The notes under the pieces: generated by a model
Database searches by the model: none
What the model was told of the DNA's origin: nothing
Seen by the model: the letters and a program-made list of their open reading frames with translations, nothing else
Assembly (NCBI GenBank): GCA_002748065.1
Contig: PDRJ01000028.1
Location: 1 to 64,000 of the forward strand
Reading direction: 5' to 3'
DNA from: Bacteroidota bacterium
GTDB lineage: Bacteria > Bacteroidota > Bacteroidia > Bacteroidales > BM520
Length of the DNA: 64,000 bases
Shown: positions 18,193 to 26,766 of the stretch, one piece after another
Position numbering within the stretch: position 1 is the first letter of the stretch
How the letters are laid out: each line of letters begins with the position of its first letter
Made by a program: the position numbers and the translations under genes

Positions 18193-18252
18193 CGTTTTGT
18201 TTGTGTTTTTTATCTTAGTGAATTAGAGAGTTTAATTTTTTGTTGGTAAGTC

Positions 18253-20154
18253 ATGTGTGGTATTGTAGGTGTTTATAATTTGAATGGGGCCTCTTTTCCG
18301 TTGATGGGTATTAAAAAGATGGCAGAAGCATTCGCCCATAGAGGTCCGGATGGTGAGGGGTATTATGTGAAAGAAAATATTGCTTTGGGGCATAAAAGAC
18401 TTTCTATATTAGATGTTTCTGATAAGGGGCTGCAACCGATGACTTCTAAAGATGGCACGTGGACTGTAGTATTTAATGGTGCAATTTATAATTTCCTGGA
18501 ATTGAAACAGGAATTAAGAGCATTAGGGCATTCGTTTGTTTCTCAGACAGATACAGAAGTTGTCGTTGAGGGTTTAGCCGCATATGGTACTTCCTTTTTT
18601 GAACGATTAAATGGTATGTTTGCCATTGGTGCATGGAATAATCGAGAAAAAACACTTACTTTAAGTAGAGATAGATTTGCCGTTAAACCTTTATATTATT
18701 GGTTTAATGGCAATACGTTGGTCTTTGCATCAGAAATAAAAGCGATCATTGCGCACCCTGATTTTAAGACGGAATTGAATTTTGAAGCATTAAATGAGTA
18801 TTTTACTTTTCAGAATCTATTTTCATACCATACTCTATTTAAGAGTGTGAGTATGTTACCACCGGCCAATACCGTAACGATTACTTCTGAATCTAAGTAT
18901 GTAAAGCATCGGTCGTGGTGGGATTATGACTTTAGTGAGCCCGACGAGAAGATGTCTTTTGAAGAGGCTCAGCTTGAAACAGAACGTTTGTTTAAGCAGG
19001 CCGTCAATAGGCAATTAATAGCAGATGTGCCTGTAGGTTCCTATTTGTCCGGGGGCATGGATAGTGGTTCTATTACGGCTATTGCTTCAAAACAAATAGA
19101 CCGTTTGTCAACTTTTACAGCTGGTTTTGATATGAGTGCTGTTACAGGTGTAGAAGCCAATTATGATGAACGAAGAGCAGCTGAATTGATGGCTAGTTAT
19201 TTTAAAACAGAGCATTATGAGCAGGTGATTAATTCGGGTGATTTGTCTTGGTCTCTTCCCAGAGTGGTATATCATTTAGAAGATATTAGGGTGGGGATGT
19301 CTTATCCTAACTATTATATCTCCAGGTTGGCTTCAAAATTTGTGAAGGTAGCATTACAAGGAACTGGTGGAGATGAGCTGTATGGTGGTTATCCTTGGAG
19401 GTATTATCGGATTTTTGATTCAGTAAGCCAGAAAGATTTTTACAAGCAATATTATGATTTTTGGCAACGTTTGGTACCATACGAAGATCGCAAAAATAAC
19501 CTCTTTACATCCAATGTAACAAATATTGATGTGAACCAGCCAAAGCAAGTTTTTGAGAATGTGTTTAACTTTAACCAAAAATTAAAATACGATACTCCGG
19601 AGAACCATATACAAAATTCATTATATTTTGAAATCAAGACATTCTTACCGGGATTATTACTCGTTGGTGATAAATTGGCTATGGCTAATGGTTTGGAAGA
19701 AAGGTTCCCCTTTTTAGATAACGATTTAGTTGAATTTGCTCAAAAAATTCCAGTACGACACAAATTAGGAAACCTTCATAAGGAAATTGAACGAATTAAC
19801 GAGAATGAAACAGCTTACCGTAAAAATAAAATGTCTTACAGATTATTTGATGATGGTAAGAATGTATTGCGAAAAGCCATGTTAGGTTTTATTCCTAAAG
19901 AAATATTAGAACGTAAAAAGCAGGGGTTTTCTGCTCCGGACGAAAGTTGGTATCGTGGAGAAAATGCCAGTTATATACAAGATTTATTGCTTAATAAGAA
20001 AACCGCATCTTCCGAGTTTATTAACCAGTCTTATATTGAACAAGTTATAGATGAACATATAAACAAAGGGGTAAACCATCGATTGTTGATTTGGAGTTTT
20101 ATGAATTTTGAATGGTGGGTGAGGGTATTTTTGAATAATGAGAAGATAAAATGA
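18253..20154 (+). CDS. asnB: Glutamine-hydrolysing asparagine synthetase-like amidotransferase
   Basis: 633 aa. The Ntn glutaminase domain begins with the nucleophile C2 (MCGIVGVYN), with RGPDGEG at 30-36. The synthetase domain has the ATP PP-loop SGGMDS (266-271) and a GTGGDELYGGYPWRY block. In polysaccharide clusters AsnB homologues such as WbpS of Pseudomonas aeruginosa O6 amidate a sugar uronic acid to the uronamide. With TviB- and WbpP-type genes in this window, a GalNAcA amide is a plausible product (inference). It overlaps the next gene by 4 bases (ATGA). Confidence 0.88.
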   Translation: MCGIVGVYNLNGASFPLMGIKKMAEAFAHRGPDGEGYYVKENIALGHKRLSILDVSDKGLQPMTSKDGTWTVVFNGAIYNFLELKQELRALGHSFVSQTDTEVVVEGLAAYGTSFFERLNGMFAIGAWNNREKTLTLSRDRFAVKPLYYWFNGNTLVFASEIKAIIAHPDFKTELNFEALNEYFTFQNLFSYHTLFKSVSMLPPANTVTITSESKYVKHRSWWDYDFSEPDEKMSFEEAQLETERLFKQAVNRQLIADVPVGSYLSGGMDSGSITAIASKQIDRLSTFTAGFDMSAVTGVEANYDERRAAELMASYFKTEHYEQVINSGDLSWSLPRVVYHLEDIRVGMSYPNYYISRLASKFVKVALQGTGGDELYGGYPWRYYRIFDSVSQKDFYKQYYDFWQRLVPYEDRKNNLFTSNVTNIDVNQPKQVFENVFNFNQKLKYDTPENHIQNSLYFEIKTFLPGLLLVGDKLAMANGLEERFPFLDNDLVEFAQKIPVRHKLGNLHKEIERINENETAYRKNKMSYRLFDDGKNVLRKAMLGFIPKEILERKKQGFSAPDESWYRGENASYIQDLLLNKKTASSEFINQSYIEQVIDEHINKGVNHRLLIWSFMNFEWWVRVFLNNEKIK

Positions 20155-20660
20155 GCATAGTTACATTTGTCAAGAGAGTATTTAAGGTCAAAAGAAATTT
20201 AATGAGAAGACAATATAAACGAGTGCTTCCAATGAATGAATTATTTACAGACAGATGGGAAAAAGCTCGTTTTCTTGGATTTGGCGATAAGACCAGTATT
20301 TATGACTCCTCTTTAGTATTTGGCGAGGTAAAAGTAGGTGGACATACATGGATAGGACCGTATACCGTATTGGACGGTAGTGGAGGGTTAGAAATAGGGT
20401 CTTATTGTTCTATTTCTACCGGTGTACAAATTTACAGTCATGATACTGTTGCTTGGGCTATCAGTGGAGGACAGAAACCATATAGCTATTCGAAGACAGT
20501 TATAGAAGATAATTGCTATATAGCTCCTAATGTAATTATTGCTAAAGGTGTGCGTTTAGGAAAAGGAACAATAGTTGGCGCCAATAGTTTTGTTAACAAA
20601 TCATTCCCCGGTAATTGTAAAATAGCAGGAAACCCTGCAAAAATAATAAGTAATGATTAG
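20151..20660 (+). CDS. Hexapeptide-repeat acyltransferase (WbbJ-like)
   Basis: 169 aa with a left-handed beta-helix pattern: VGGHTWIGPYTVLDG, EIGSYCSISTGVQIYSH, IEDNCYIAPNVIIAKGVRLG and GTIVGANSFVNKS. The H in IYSHDT is the likely catalytic base. It probably O- or N-acetylates a sugar intermediate from acetyl-CoA. ATGA overlap with asnB and an 8-base overlap with the next gene indicate tight translational coupling. An N-acetyltransferase just before the acetamido-to-acetamidino enzymes would make biochemical sense. Confidence 0.85.
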   Translation: MSIVTFVKRVFKVKRNLMRRQYKRVLPMNELFTDRWEKARFLGFGDKTSIYDSSLVFGEVKVGGHTWIGPYTVLDGSGGLEIGSYCSISTGVQIYSHDTVAWAISGGQKPYSYSKTVIEDNCYIAPNVIIAKGVRLGKGTIVGANSFVNKSFPGNCKIAGNPAKIISND

Positions 20661-21831
20661 TTATAATCCCGATTTAAGTAGTACCAAATTACAGGTTTGC
20701 TCAAATTGCATTTATGATGAAAGAGTAAATGGTATCTCATTTGATAAAGAAGGCGTATGTAATTATTGTACTCAGATTGAGAATCTTAAAAAGCAATATG
20801 CAACGGGTCTTGATAAAGGAGAACAGACTCTCATGGATATTGTCAATACAATTAAGAAAAAAGGAAAGGGAAAAAAGTATGATTGTGTCATCGGGGTTAG
20901 TGGGGGTACAGATTCTTCTTATATGTTGTATCTTGCTAAGCAATGGGGATTAAGACCGTTGGCTGTGCATTACGATAATACCTGGAATAGTGCGATTGCT
21001 ACTGAGAATATTCGAAAAGTATTAACAGCCTTAGATATTGATTTATATACTCATGTCGTAAATAATAAGGAGGTAGATGATATTTTTAAGGCATTTTTTA
21101 AAGCCAGTGTAGCCGAAATTGAGGCCTCAACAGACCTTGCCTTGGCAGAAACGCTTTATAGAGCAGCATCAAAATATGGTATTAAATATGTTTTTGAAGG
21201 ACATTCTTTCGTTACTGAGGGGATTACTCCTGTGGGTAGGAATTATTTTGACGGGAAGTATATTAAGAGTATTCACCGAAAGTATGGAAAGATGTCGATA
21301 AAGTCTTATCCGTTGATGACTTTCTCGCGTTTCATATACTGGACTGTTTTTAAACGTATACGAAAAATACGGCCATTTTGGTATTTAGCATATAATAAAG
21401 AAGATGCAAGGGCTTTTTTGGAAAAGGAGTATGATTGGAAATATTATGGGGGACACCACTTAGAAAATCGGATGACAGCATTTTATCACAGTTATTATAT
21501 GCCTGTTAAATTCAATACTGATTTTAGAAATAATACCCTTTCTGCCAAGGTGAGGCTTGGTAAAATGACTCGTGAAGAAGCGTGGAAAGAATATAATTCA
21601 GAACCCTTACTTGAAGAGGGCTTGCTTGATTATTTCAAAAAACGACTTGATTTGACCGACGAGGAATTTGAAGCAATCATGCAAAAGAAACCACGTTCCT
21701 GGTATGAATTCAAAACATACAAGAAACGTTTTGAACGTTTAAGACCCTTGTTTTATGTCTTAGCTAAAACTAATTTAGTTCCAATGAGTTTTTACCTGAA
21801 ATATTGTTTCCCTTCACAGAAAAACAATTAA
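20653..21831 (+). CDS. wbpG: N-acetyl sugar amidotransferase (WbpG/PseA-type)
   Basis: 392 aa. The zinc-finger-like C16xxC19 ... C36xxC39 motif (CSNCIYDE and CNYC) is followed by the PP-loop SGGTDS (83-88). This matches the N-acetyl sugar amidotransferase family, which converts an acetamido group to acetamidino using ATP and ammonia. In P. aeruginosa O5 the ammonia comes from a dedicated HisH/HisF pair, and here the next two genes are exactly that pair. This strongly supports an acetamidino sugar in the polymer. The sugar itself is undetermined. Confidence 0.9.
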   Translation: MISYNPDLSSTKLQVCSNCIYDERVNGISFDKEGVCNYCTQIENLKKQYATGLDKGEQTLMDIVNTIKKKGKGKKYDCVIGVSGGTDSSYMLYLAKQWGLRPLAVHYDNTWNSAIATENIRKVLTALDIDLYTHVVNNKEVDDIFKAFFKASVAEIEASTDLALAETLYRAASKYGIKYVFEGHSFVTEGITPVGRNYFDGKYIKSIHRKYGKMSIKSYPLMTFSRFIYWTVFKRIRKIRPFWYLAYNKEDARAFLEKEYDWKYYGGHHLENRMTAFYHSYYMPVKFNTDFRNNTLSAKVRLGKMTREEAWKEYNSEPLLEEGLLDYFKKRLDLTDEEFEAIMQKKPRSWYEFKTYKKRFERLRPLFYVLAKTNLVPMSFYLKYCFPSQKNN

Positions 21832-21834
21832 CGT

Positions 21835-22443
21835 ATGATCACAATAGTAGATTATGGCATGGGGAATCTGGGGTCTGTTTTTAATATGTTTAAACGCATA
21901 GGCGTTAAATCTCAAATTTCTTCAGACCTTAGTGATATAGAAAAGGCAGAAAAACTGTTACTCCCCGGGGTAGGCGCATTTGATAATGCGATGAAAAGGT
22001 TGAATGAGTATGGTTTAAAAGAGGTGTTGGATTATAAGGCTCTTGAGCAAAAAGTTCCTATCATGGGTATTTGCTTAGGTATGCAACTGTTAACAAATTC
22101 TAGTGAAGAGGGCAAAGAGAAGGGGTTTGGTTGGATTGATGCAGAAACGCTGAAGTTTCGTTTTGATAAGAAAGAATTGAAAATACCACATATGGGATGG
22201 AATACGGTTGTATCCTCTACCCCAAGTGCTTTAACCGAAAAACTTCCGGAAGAGTCGCGTTTTTATTTTGTGCATTCTTACTATGTAAAAGTAAAACAGC
22301 CAGAAAACGCTATTCTCAAAACAAATTATGGTTTGGATTTTGATTCCGCTATTCAACGGGAAAATATTTTTGGAGCACAGTTTCATCCTGAAAAAAGTCA
22401 CAAATTTGGGATGAAAATCTTCGATAATTTTGCAAAAATATAA
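21835..22443 (+). CDS. hisH: HisH-like glutamine amidotransferase partner of WbpG
   Basis: 202-aa class I glutaminase with nucleophile C80 in GICLGMQLL and a C-terminal FHPEKS with the His-Glu dyad. Sequence-wise it is a HisH, but it lies 3 bases after the WbpG-type gene and 2 bases before a HisF-like gene, with no other histidine genes nearby. It most likely supplies ammonia for amidination of an N-acetyl sugar and not for histidine synthesis. Confidence 0.9.
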   Translation: MITIVDYGMGNLGSVFNMFKRIGVKSQISSDLSDIEKAEKLLLPGVGAFDNAMKRLNEYGLKEVLDYKALEQKVPIMGICLGMQLLTNSSEEGKEKGFGWIDAETLKFRFDKKELKIPHMGWNTVVSSTPSALTEKLPEESRFYFVHSYYVKVKQPENAILKTNYGLDFDSAIQRENIFGAQFHPEKSHKFGMKIFDNFAKI

Positions 22444-22445
22444 TC

Positions 22446-23207
22446 ATGTTAAGAACCCGAATAATACCCTGCTTGTTGCTAAGGGATGAGGCCCTTGTGA
22501 AGACAGTAAAGTTCAATAAATTTGGCTATATTGGGGACCCTGCTAACACTGTGAGGATATTTAATGAGCTGGAAGTAGATGAACTGGTGTGTTTGGATAT
22601 CTTAGCGAGTAGAAAACACCAGGAAATTAAATTCAAGGTGCTCACAGAGATTGCAAATGAGGCTTTTATGCCCTTAGCATATGGAGGTGGTATTCGGAGT
22701 TTTGAAGATGCAAAGAAGATCTTTACCATAGGATTTGAAAAAGTTGTTGTCAACTCTTACGCAGTTGAAAACCCTGATTTTATTACTCAGCTTGCAGCGC
22801 ATTTTGGGAATCAAAGTGTAATAGGCTCTATCGATGTTAAGAAGAACTTATTTGGTAAATATGAGGTAGTTACACATAGTGGTCGTAAACGAACAGGCAA
22901 AAATCCAGTTGAGTGGGCTTGCGAAATGGAACGATTAGGTGCAGGGGAACTGCTGATTACTGCTGTAGATCGCGAAGGTACATGGAGTGGTTATGACAAT
23001 GAGCTTATAAAACAAATTGCGGAAAGTGTAGGTGTTCCGGTAATTGCAAATGGGGGAGCAGGAAGGGTGTCTCATATCGAAACGGTGGTAAAAGATGCGG
23101 GTGCTGATGCCGTGGCCTTAGGCAGTATGGTGGTTTACCAAAAAAAAGGCTATGGAGTGCTTGTTAATTTTCCAGATAGAAAAGAGTTAGAGAATAAGCT
23201 TGTGTAA
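22446..23207 (+). CDS. hisF: HisF-like partner of the sugar amidotransferase, lacking Asp11
   Basis: 253-aa (beta/alpha)8 barrel of the HisF family. In histidine biosynthesis HisF uses Asp11 and Asp130. Here the first strand reads IIPCLLLRD, placing Leu at position 11, while the second Asp is kept in GSIDVKK. The loss of Asp11 fits the HisF2 class, in which the barrel channels ammonia from HisH to WbpG without the cyclase reaction. It closes the amino-sugar operon; the tandem repeats D1 and D2 begin 15 bases downstream. Confidence 0.88.
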   Translation: MLRTRIIPCLLLRDEALVKTVKFNKFGYIGDPANTVRIFNELEVDELVCLDILASRKHQEIKFKVLTEIANEAFMPLAYGGGIRSFEDAKKIFTIGFEKVVVNSYAVENPDFITQLAAHFGNQSVIGSIDVKKNLFGKYEVVTHSGRKRTGKNPVEWACEMERLGAGELLITAVDREGTWSGYDNELIKQIAESVGVPVIANGGAGRVSHIETVVKDAGADAVALGSMVVYQKKGYGVLVNFPDRKELENKLV

Positions 23208-23222
23208 TCTGCAATGATTATA

Positions 23223-23377
23223 TAGCGTCTGTCTATAAAGTCCGACTTCTTCGTTACGCTTGTCTTCAAAATGGTCATTTACCCTAGTAAACTCACCTTT
23301 TTCAGCCTTCGCAAGCCTCGAATTCGAACGTTCTAGACAGCCTCTTCTCAAAACGCTGACTTTATGGACAAACACTA
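23223..23377 (-). repeat. MITE-like repeat, copy D1 (short form, inverted)
   Basis: Ends TAGCGTCTGTCTATAAAG and CTTTATGGACAAACACTA, which are inverted repeats. The interior holds CTCGAATTCGAACG and GCCTCTTCTCAAAACGCTG. It is oriented opposite to copies B, C and E. It is separated from copy D2 by only two bases (TA), giving a tandem pair. Confidence 0.88.
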
Positions 23378-23379
23378 TA

Positions 23380-23561
23380 TAGCGTCCGTCTATAACGTCC
23401 GACTTCTTTGTGATGCTTGTCTGCCAAATGGTTATTTCGGTGCTGCTCAACACATCGCATTTACCCCAGTAAACTCACCTAATTTCAGCCTTCGCAAGCC
23501 TCGAATTCGAATGTTCTATATGGACGCTGCTCAAATACTCCGACTTTATGGAGAGACACCA
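23380..23561 (-). repeat. MITE-like repeat, copy D2 (long form, inverted)
   Basis: Starts TAGCGTCCGTCTATAACG and ends GACTTTATGGAGAGACAC. Compared with D1 it carries an extra internal module of about 25 bases (TTATTTCGGTGCTGCTCAAC and flanks), shared with copies E and F. The core reads CTCGAATTCGAATG. It lies just upstream of the glycosyltransferase gene at 23600. Confidence 0.86.
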
Positions 23562-23599
23562 TACAATTAAATGATATATTTTTTTTAGAAAGAACTTAT

Positions 23600-24796
23600 A
23601 TGGATTATCATAAATGTAAAGTTGCAATAGTTGGCAATATGAATAATAATCATTTTGCATTATTGCGGTATTTGCTTGATCAAGGTATTGACGCTACTTT
23701 GCTTCTGTACAATAATGAGACGGATCATTTTCTGCCGGAACGAGACACTTGGCATATTGAGAAGTGGGAGCCAAGGATCAAAAAAATGGACATTGATATG
23801 TATGGTAAAAGCATTTTTACAAAATCAAGAAGTTCTATCGCATCGCAATTTGGTAGCTATGATATTTATATTGGACACGGATTTACACCCGGTTATTTTG
23901 CCTTTATAAAAAAAACATTGGACATATTCATTCCATTTGGAATATATGTAGAGGGCTTGCAGTTTAGTAAGGGAAGTGTTGTGAAAAAACTATTTAAACA
24001 GATATTAGTCAGGCTACAAAAAAAAGGGTTGAATAATTGTAATTATGCCATTGCCTTTGAGAAAGAAACCCAAGAGGTGTTAAGCAATTACAGCTGTAAT
24101 ATAAAGAGATATCCCATACCAATGGTGTATGTTGAGAATAGTTGTAGGGAGGATGATGAATCATTAAACAATATTATTCAGAAGTTTAAAGCGTATGATC
24201 TCGTTCTTTTTTCTCATGTTAGTCTTATCTGGAAAAAAAACCAAAGCTGGTGGCTTGATGGTGGTAAAGGAAATGATAAGTTAATAAAAGGATTTGCAAA
24301 GTATATAAAAAAATCAAAAAGAAAATCATTGCTTGCTCTTGTAGAGTATGGTTCGGATATTCTGGAGACCAAAGATTTAGTGAAAGAGTTGGGCATAGAA
24401 GATCATGTATTATGGCTGCCTATCATGCCTCGTAAAATGATTGTTAAGTTGCTTCGACATGTTACTTTTGGAGGAGGTGAATTTTGGGGCTATTTGTGGG
24501 GTGGTACAGGATGGGAATTTATGAGCGAGGGGGTTCCTTTCTTCCAGTATGTGGATATGGATGTTGATACGTTTGAGAAAGAAAGAGGTTTGCCCTTTCC
24601 GAAGATTATTAATACACAAGATCCCACAGATATATGCAATCATTTGTTAGATTACGAAAAGAACCCTGAACCATATATTAAGATGGGAAAAGAGTTAAAA
24701 GTGTGGTTTGAAAAATATGCAGGCGTAGGGCTAGCAGCAAAGTATAAGGATCTGATTGTGCAAATATGTAAAGAAAAGAGTAATCAAGGAGTGTAG
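23600..24796 (+). CDS. Putative glycosyltransferase (GT4-like)
   Basis: 398 aa. The N-terminus (CKVAIVGNMNNNHFALLRYLLDQGIDATLLLYN) looks like a GT-B Rossmann domain. The C-terminal half has DHVLWLPIMPRKMIVKLLRHV and GTGWEFMSEGVPFFQYVD, which resembles the donor-binding E-x7-E region of GT4 enzymes. It is a single gene isolated between inverted repeat copies D2 (38 bases upstream) and E (starting 2 bases after its stop). Its sugar specificity is unknown; it could add one residue of the repeat unit. Confidence 0.7.
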   Translation: MDYHKCKVAIVGNMNNNHFALLRYLLDQGIDATLLLYNNETDHFLPERDTWHIEKWEPRIKKMDIDMYGKSIFTKSRSSIASQFGSYDIYIGHGFTPGYFAFIKKTLDIFIPFGIYVEGLQFSKGSVVKKLFKQILVRLQKKGLNNCNYAIAFEKETQEVLSNYSCNIKRYPIPMVYVENSCREDDESLNNIIQKFKAYDLVLFSHVSLIWKKNQSWWLDGGKGNDKLIKGFAKYIKKSKRKSLLALVEYGSDILETKDLVKELGIEDHVLWLPIMPRKMIVKLLRHVTFGGGEFWGYLWGGTGWEFMSEGVPFFQYVDMDVDTFEKERGLPFPKIINTQDPTDICNHLLDYEKNPEPYIKMGKELKVWFEKYAGVGLAAKYKDLIVQICKEKSNQGV

Positions 24797-24797
24797 T

Positions 24798-24970
24798 TAG
24801 TGTTTGTCCATAAAGTTTGAGAAGAGGCTGTATAGAGAGTTCGAATTCGAGCCTTTTGAAGGCTGAAATAGGGGCGTTTACCAGGGTAAATGCGATGTGT
24901 TGAGCAACGCCGAAATAACCATTTGGCAGACAAGCGTAACGAAGAAGTCGGACTTTATAGACGGACGCTA
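24798..24970 (+). repeat. MITE-like repeat, copy E (long form)
   Basis: Left end TAGTGTTTGTCCATAAAG, right end TTTATAGACGGACGCTA. It has the GTTCGAATTCGAGCC core and the long-form module GCGATGTGTTGAGCAACG. A deletion of about 7 bases follows the left terminus compared with copies B and C. It is inverted relative to D1/D2, so the glycosyltransferase gene is flanked by inverted copies. Confidence 0.88.
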
Positions 24971-25108
24971 GTTATTAAAGCAACATTTTGTTCGAAATAT
25001 AGCGCGTGTTATTTCCCATCTCATTTGTTTGTTAACATGGTTGTTCGAAATTTAAAAAAAATCATAAAGAGTTGGAGATGGAGTTGATAATTAACAGAAT
25101 TATAACTA

Positions 25109-26587
25109 ATGGCTGAGGAGGTTGATAAGATACAAAATAGCAGCACAGGGGAAAGGCTAAAATTTTTATTAAAAGATTCTGTGATCTATGGTGGCGTATC
25201 TTCCATAAGTAAGTTTCTCCATATTTTTTTGTTACCCATTCTAACAGAATTGGTATCTAAGGAGGATTATGGTATCTACGATACTCTATTGACAATTTCA
25301 GCTTTTATATTAGTTGTGGTTATATCAGGAACTGATACTTCCGTAGCGAGGTTCTTTTATGATACGAAGAGTTTTGAAAAGCAAAAAAGAATTGTATCCG
25401 AAGTATTGTTTTTTGAGCTATTCATGTCTCTTTTATTATGTGCTATTTTATTTGTGGTAAGTGAATGGTTGCTGAATTTATATTTTGGAAATGTAGACAA
25501 TCTCCATGAGATGTATTGGTTAATTGCAACCATTCCATTTATCGCAATGGTTCGATATACACAGAATTTGTTGAAGTGGGTATATAAACGATTGCAATTT
25601 ATTATAATATCCGTTGGTTCTATAACGCTTAATATATTGCTAGCCATATTGTTAATGCTTTATGTGGGGGCCGATATTAAATATTTGTTTTTTGCCCAGT
25701 TTATTAGCATGTTGCTGTTTACGATTCTTGGTTTATTTTTTGCCAGAGAGTATTTTGTAATTCCCCGCAATTTCAATACAATTATTTCCCAGTTAAAATT
25801 TGGACTTCCTCTTTCTGTAAATCAGTTTATAACGTCTTTTATCCCCAATATAGAAAGGTACTTTATCTCTTCATTCTTAGGTGTGGGTATGCTTGGGGTT
25901 TATGGTGTAGGCAACAAAATTTCGCAATTATCTCAAATGGCGATTAATGGGTTTCAGGTGGCATGGGGCCCCCTCTCTTTTTCAATTATAAATGAAGATA
26001 ATTCTGAAGACACCTACTCAAAGGTATACGATTATTACATGATCTTCTCTAGTTTTTTTGTGGTGGTATTTGCCTATCTTATTCCTGTTTTTATTAATAT
26101 CCTGGCAACAAACGATTACAAAGAGGCTACCTTTGTTATTTTATTATTGATGTTGTCAAAAATGATAATGTCTATTACCGGAATTACCGGAATTGGCTTG
26201 AGCATTGCCAAAAAAACGGAGTACTACATTTTTTCGTCTTTGGTGCGTTTGGTTATTATTGTTTTTTTCCTTTTTACCCTAATTCCTTACATGGGAATAA
26301 ACGGGGTTGCAATGGCTTCATTAATAGGTAGTGTTGTATTCAGTATATTTCTGAATTGGTTTTCGTATAAAAAAACACAGATACGGTTTAGATTTATAGA
26401 GGGGGGGGGACTGTTTGTTGTTTCTGCTTTGGTGAGTGCTCTTCTGTTAGTTTGTGATAGTTGGTGGGTTAAGACATTGATATTGTGTGGTTTTTCTCTT
26501 TCTGCTGTGGTCTATAGTGTTTTTGTGTTATTTCAGAAGGATGATAGACTGTTTTGGCTTAAACTACTTAAAATAAGGAAGAGCTGA
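25109..26587 (+). CDS. wzx: Oligosaccharide flippase (Wzx-like, MATE/PST family)
   Basis: 492 aa with about 12-14 hydrophobic segments and an N-terminal RLKFLLKDSVIYGGVSSISKFLHIFLLPILTE-type start typical of polysaccharide-transport flippases. It would move lipid-linked repeat units across the inner membrane. A run of nine G (26401-26409) lies in the coding sequence near residue 432 (IEGGGLF), where slippage would shift the frame. It starts after repeat copy E. No Wzy-like polymerase gene accompanies it. Confidence 0.88.
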   Translation: MAEEVDKIQNSSTGERLKFLLKDSVIYGGVSSISKFLHIFLLPILTELVSKEDYGIYDTLLTISAFILVVVISGTDTSVARFFYDTKSFEKQKRIVSEVLFFELFMSLLLCAILFVVSEWLLNLYFGNVDNLHEMYWLIATIPFIAMVRYTQNLLKWVYKRLQFIIISVGSITLNILLAILLMLYVGADIKYLFFAQFISMLLFTILGLFFAREYFVIPRNFNTIISQLKFGLPLSVNQFITSFIPNIERYFISSFLGVGMLGVYGVGNKISQLSQMAINGFQVAWGPLSFSIINEDNSEDTYSKVYDYYMIFSSFFVVVFAYLIPVFINILATNDYKEATFVILLLMLSKMIMSITGITGIGLSIAKKTEYYIFSSLVRLVIIVFFLFTLIPYMGINGVAMASLIGSVVFSIFLNWFSYKKTQIRFRFIEGGGLFVVSALVSALLLVCDSWWVKTLILCGFSLSAVVYSVFVLFQKDDRLFWLKLLKIRKS

Positions 26588-26766
26588 TTGCAGAGGTGAG
26601 GTAGACTAAGCGTGATGAAGCAGTAAATCTTTTGTGTTAGTTTTTTGATGGTTTTTGGTACAGATAGAGGAGAAAATCTTTTTAGAAGATACGCAATATA
26701 TTAACTGAAAAGAAGCTGCCTTTGGAACACTGGATATGTTATGCAAGGAAATGAGAAAGGGAGATT

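Noticed and set aside
21835..23207. hisH/hisF as part of a histidine operon
   Set aside because: No other his genes nearby, tight linkage to WbpG, and HisF lacks Asp11; a sugar-amidination role fits better.
26178..26203. Short tandem ATTACCGGA units in the flippase gene
   Set aside because: Encodes a plausible ITGITGIG membrane motif; only two to three units, so probably coding constraint.
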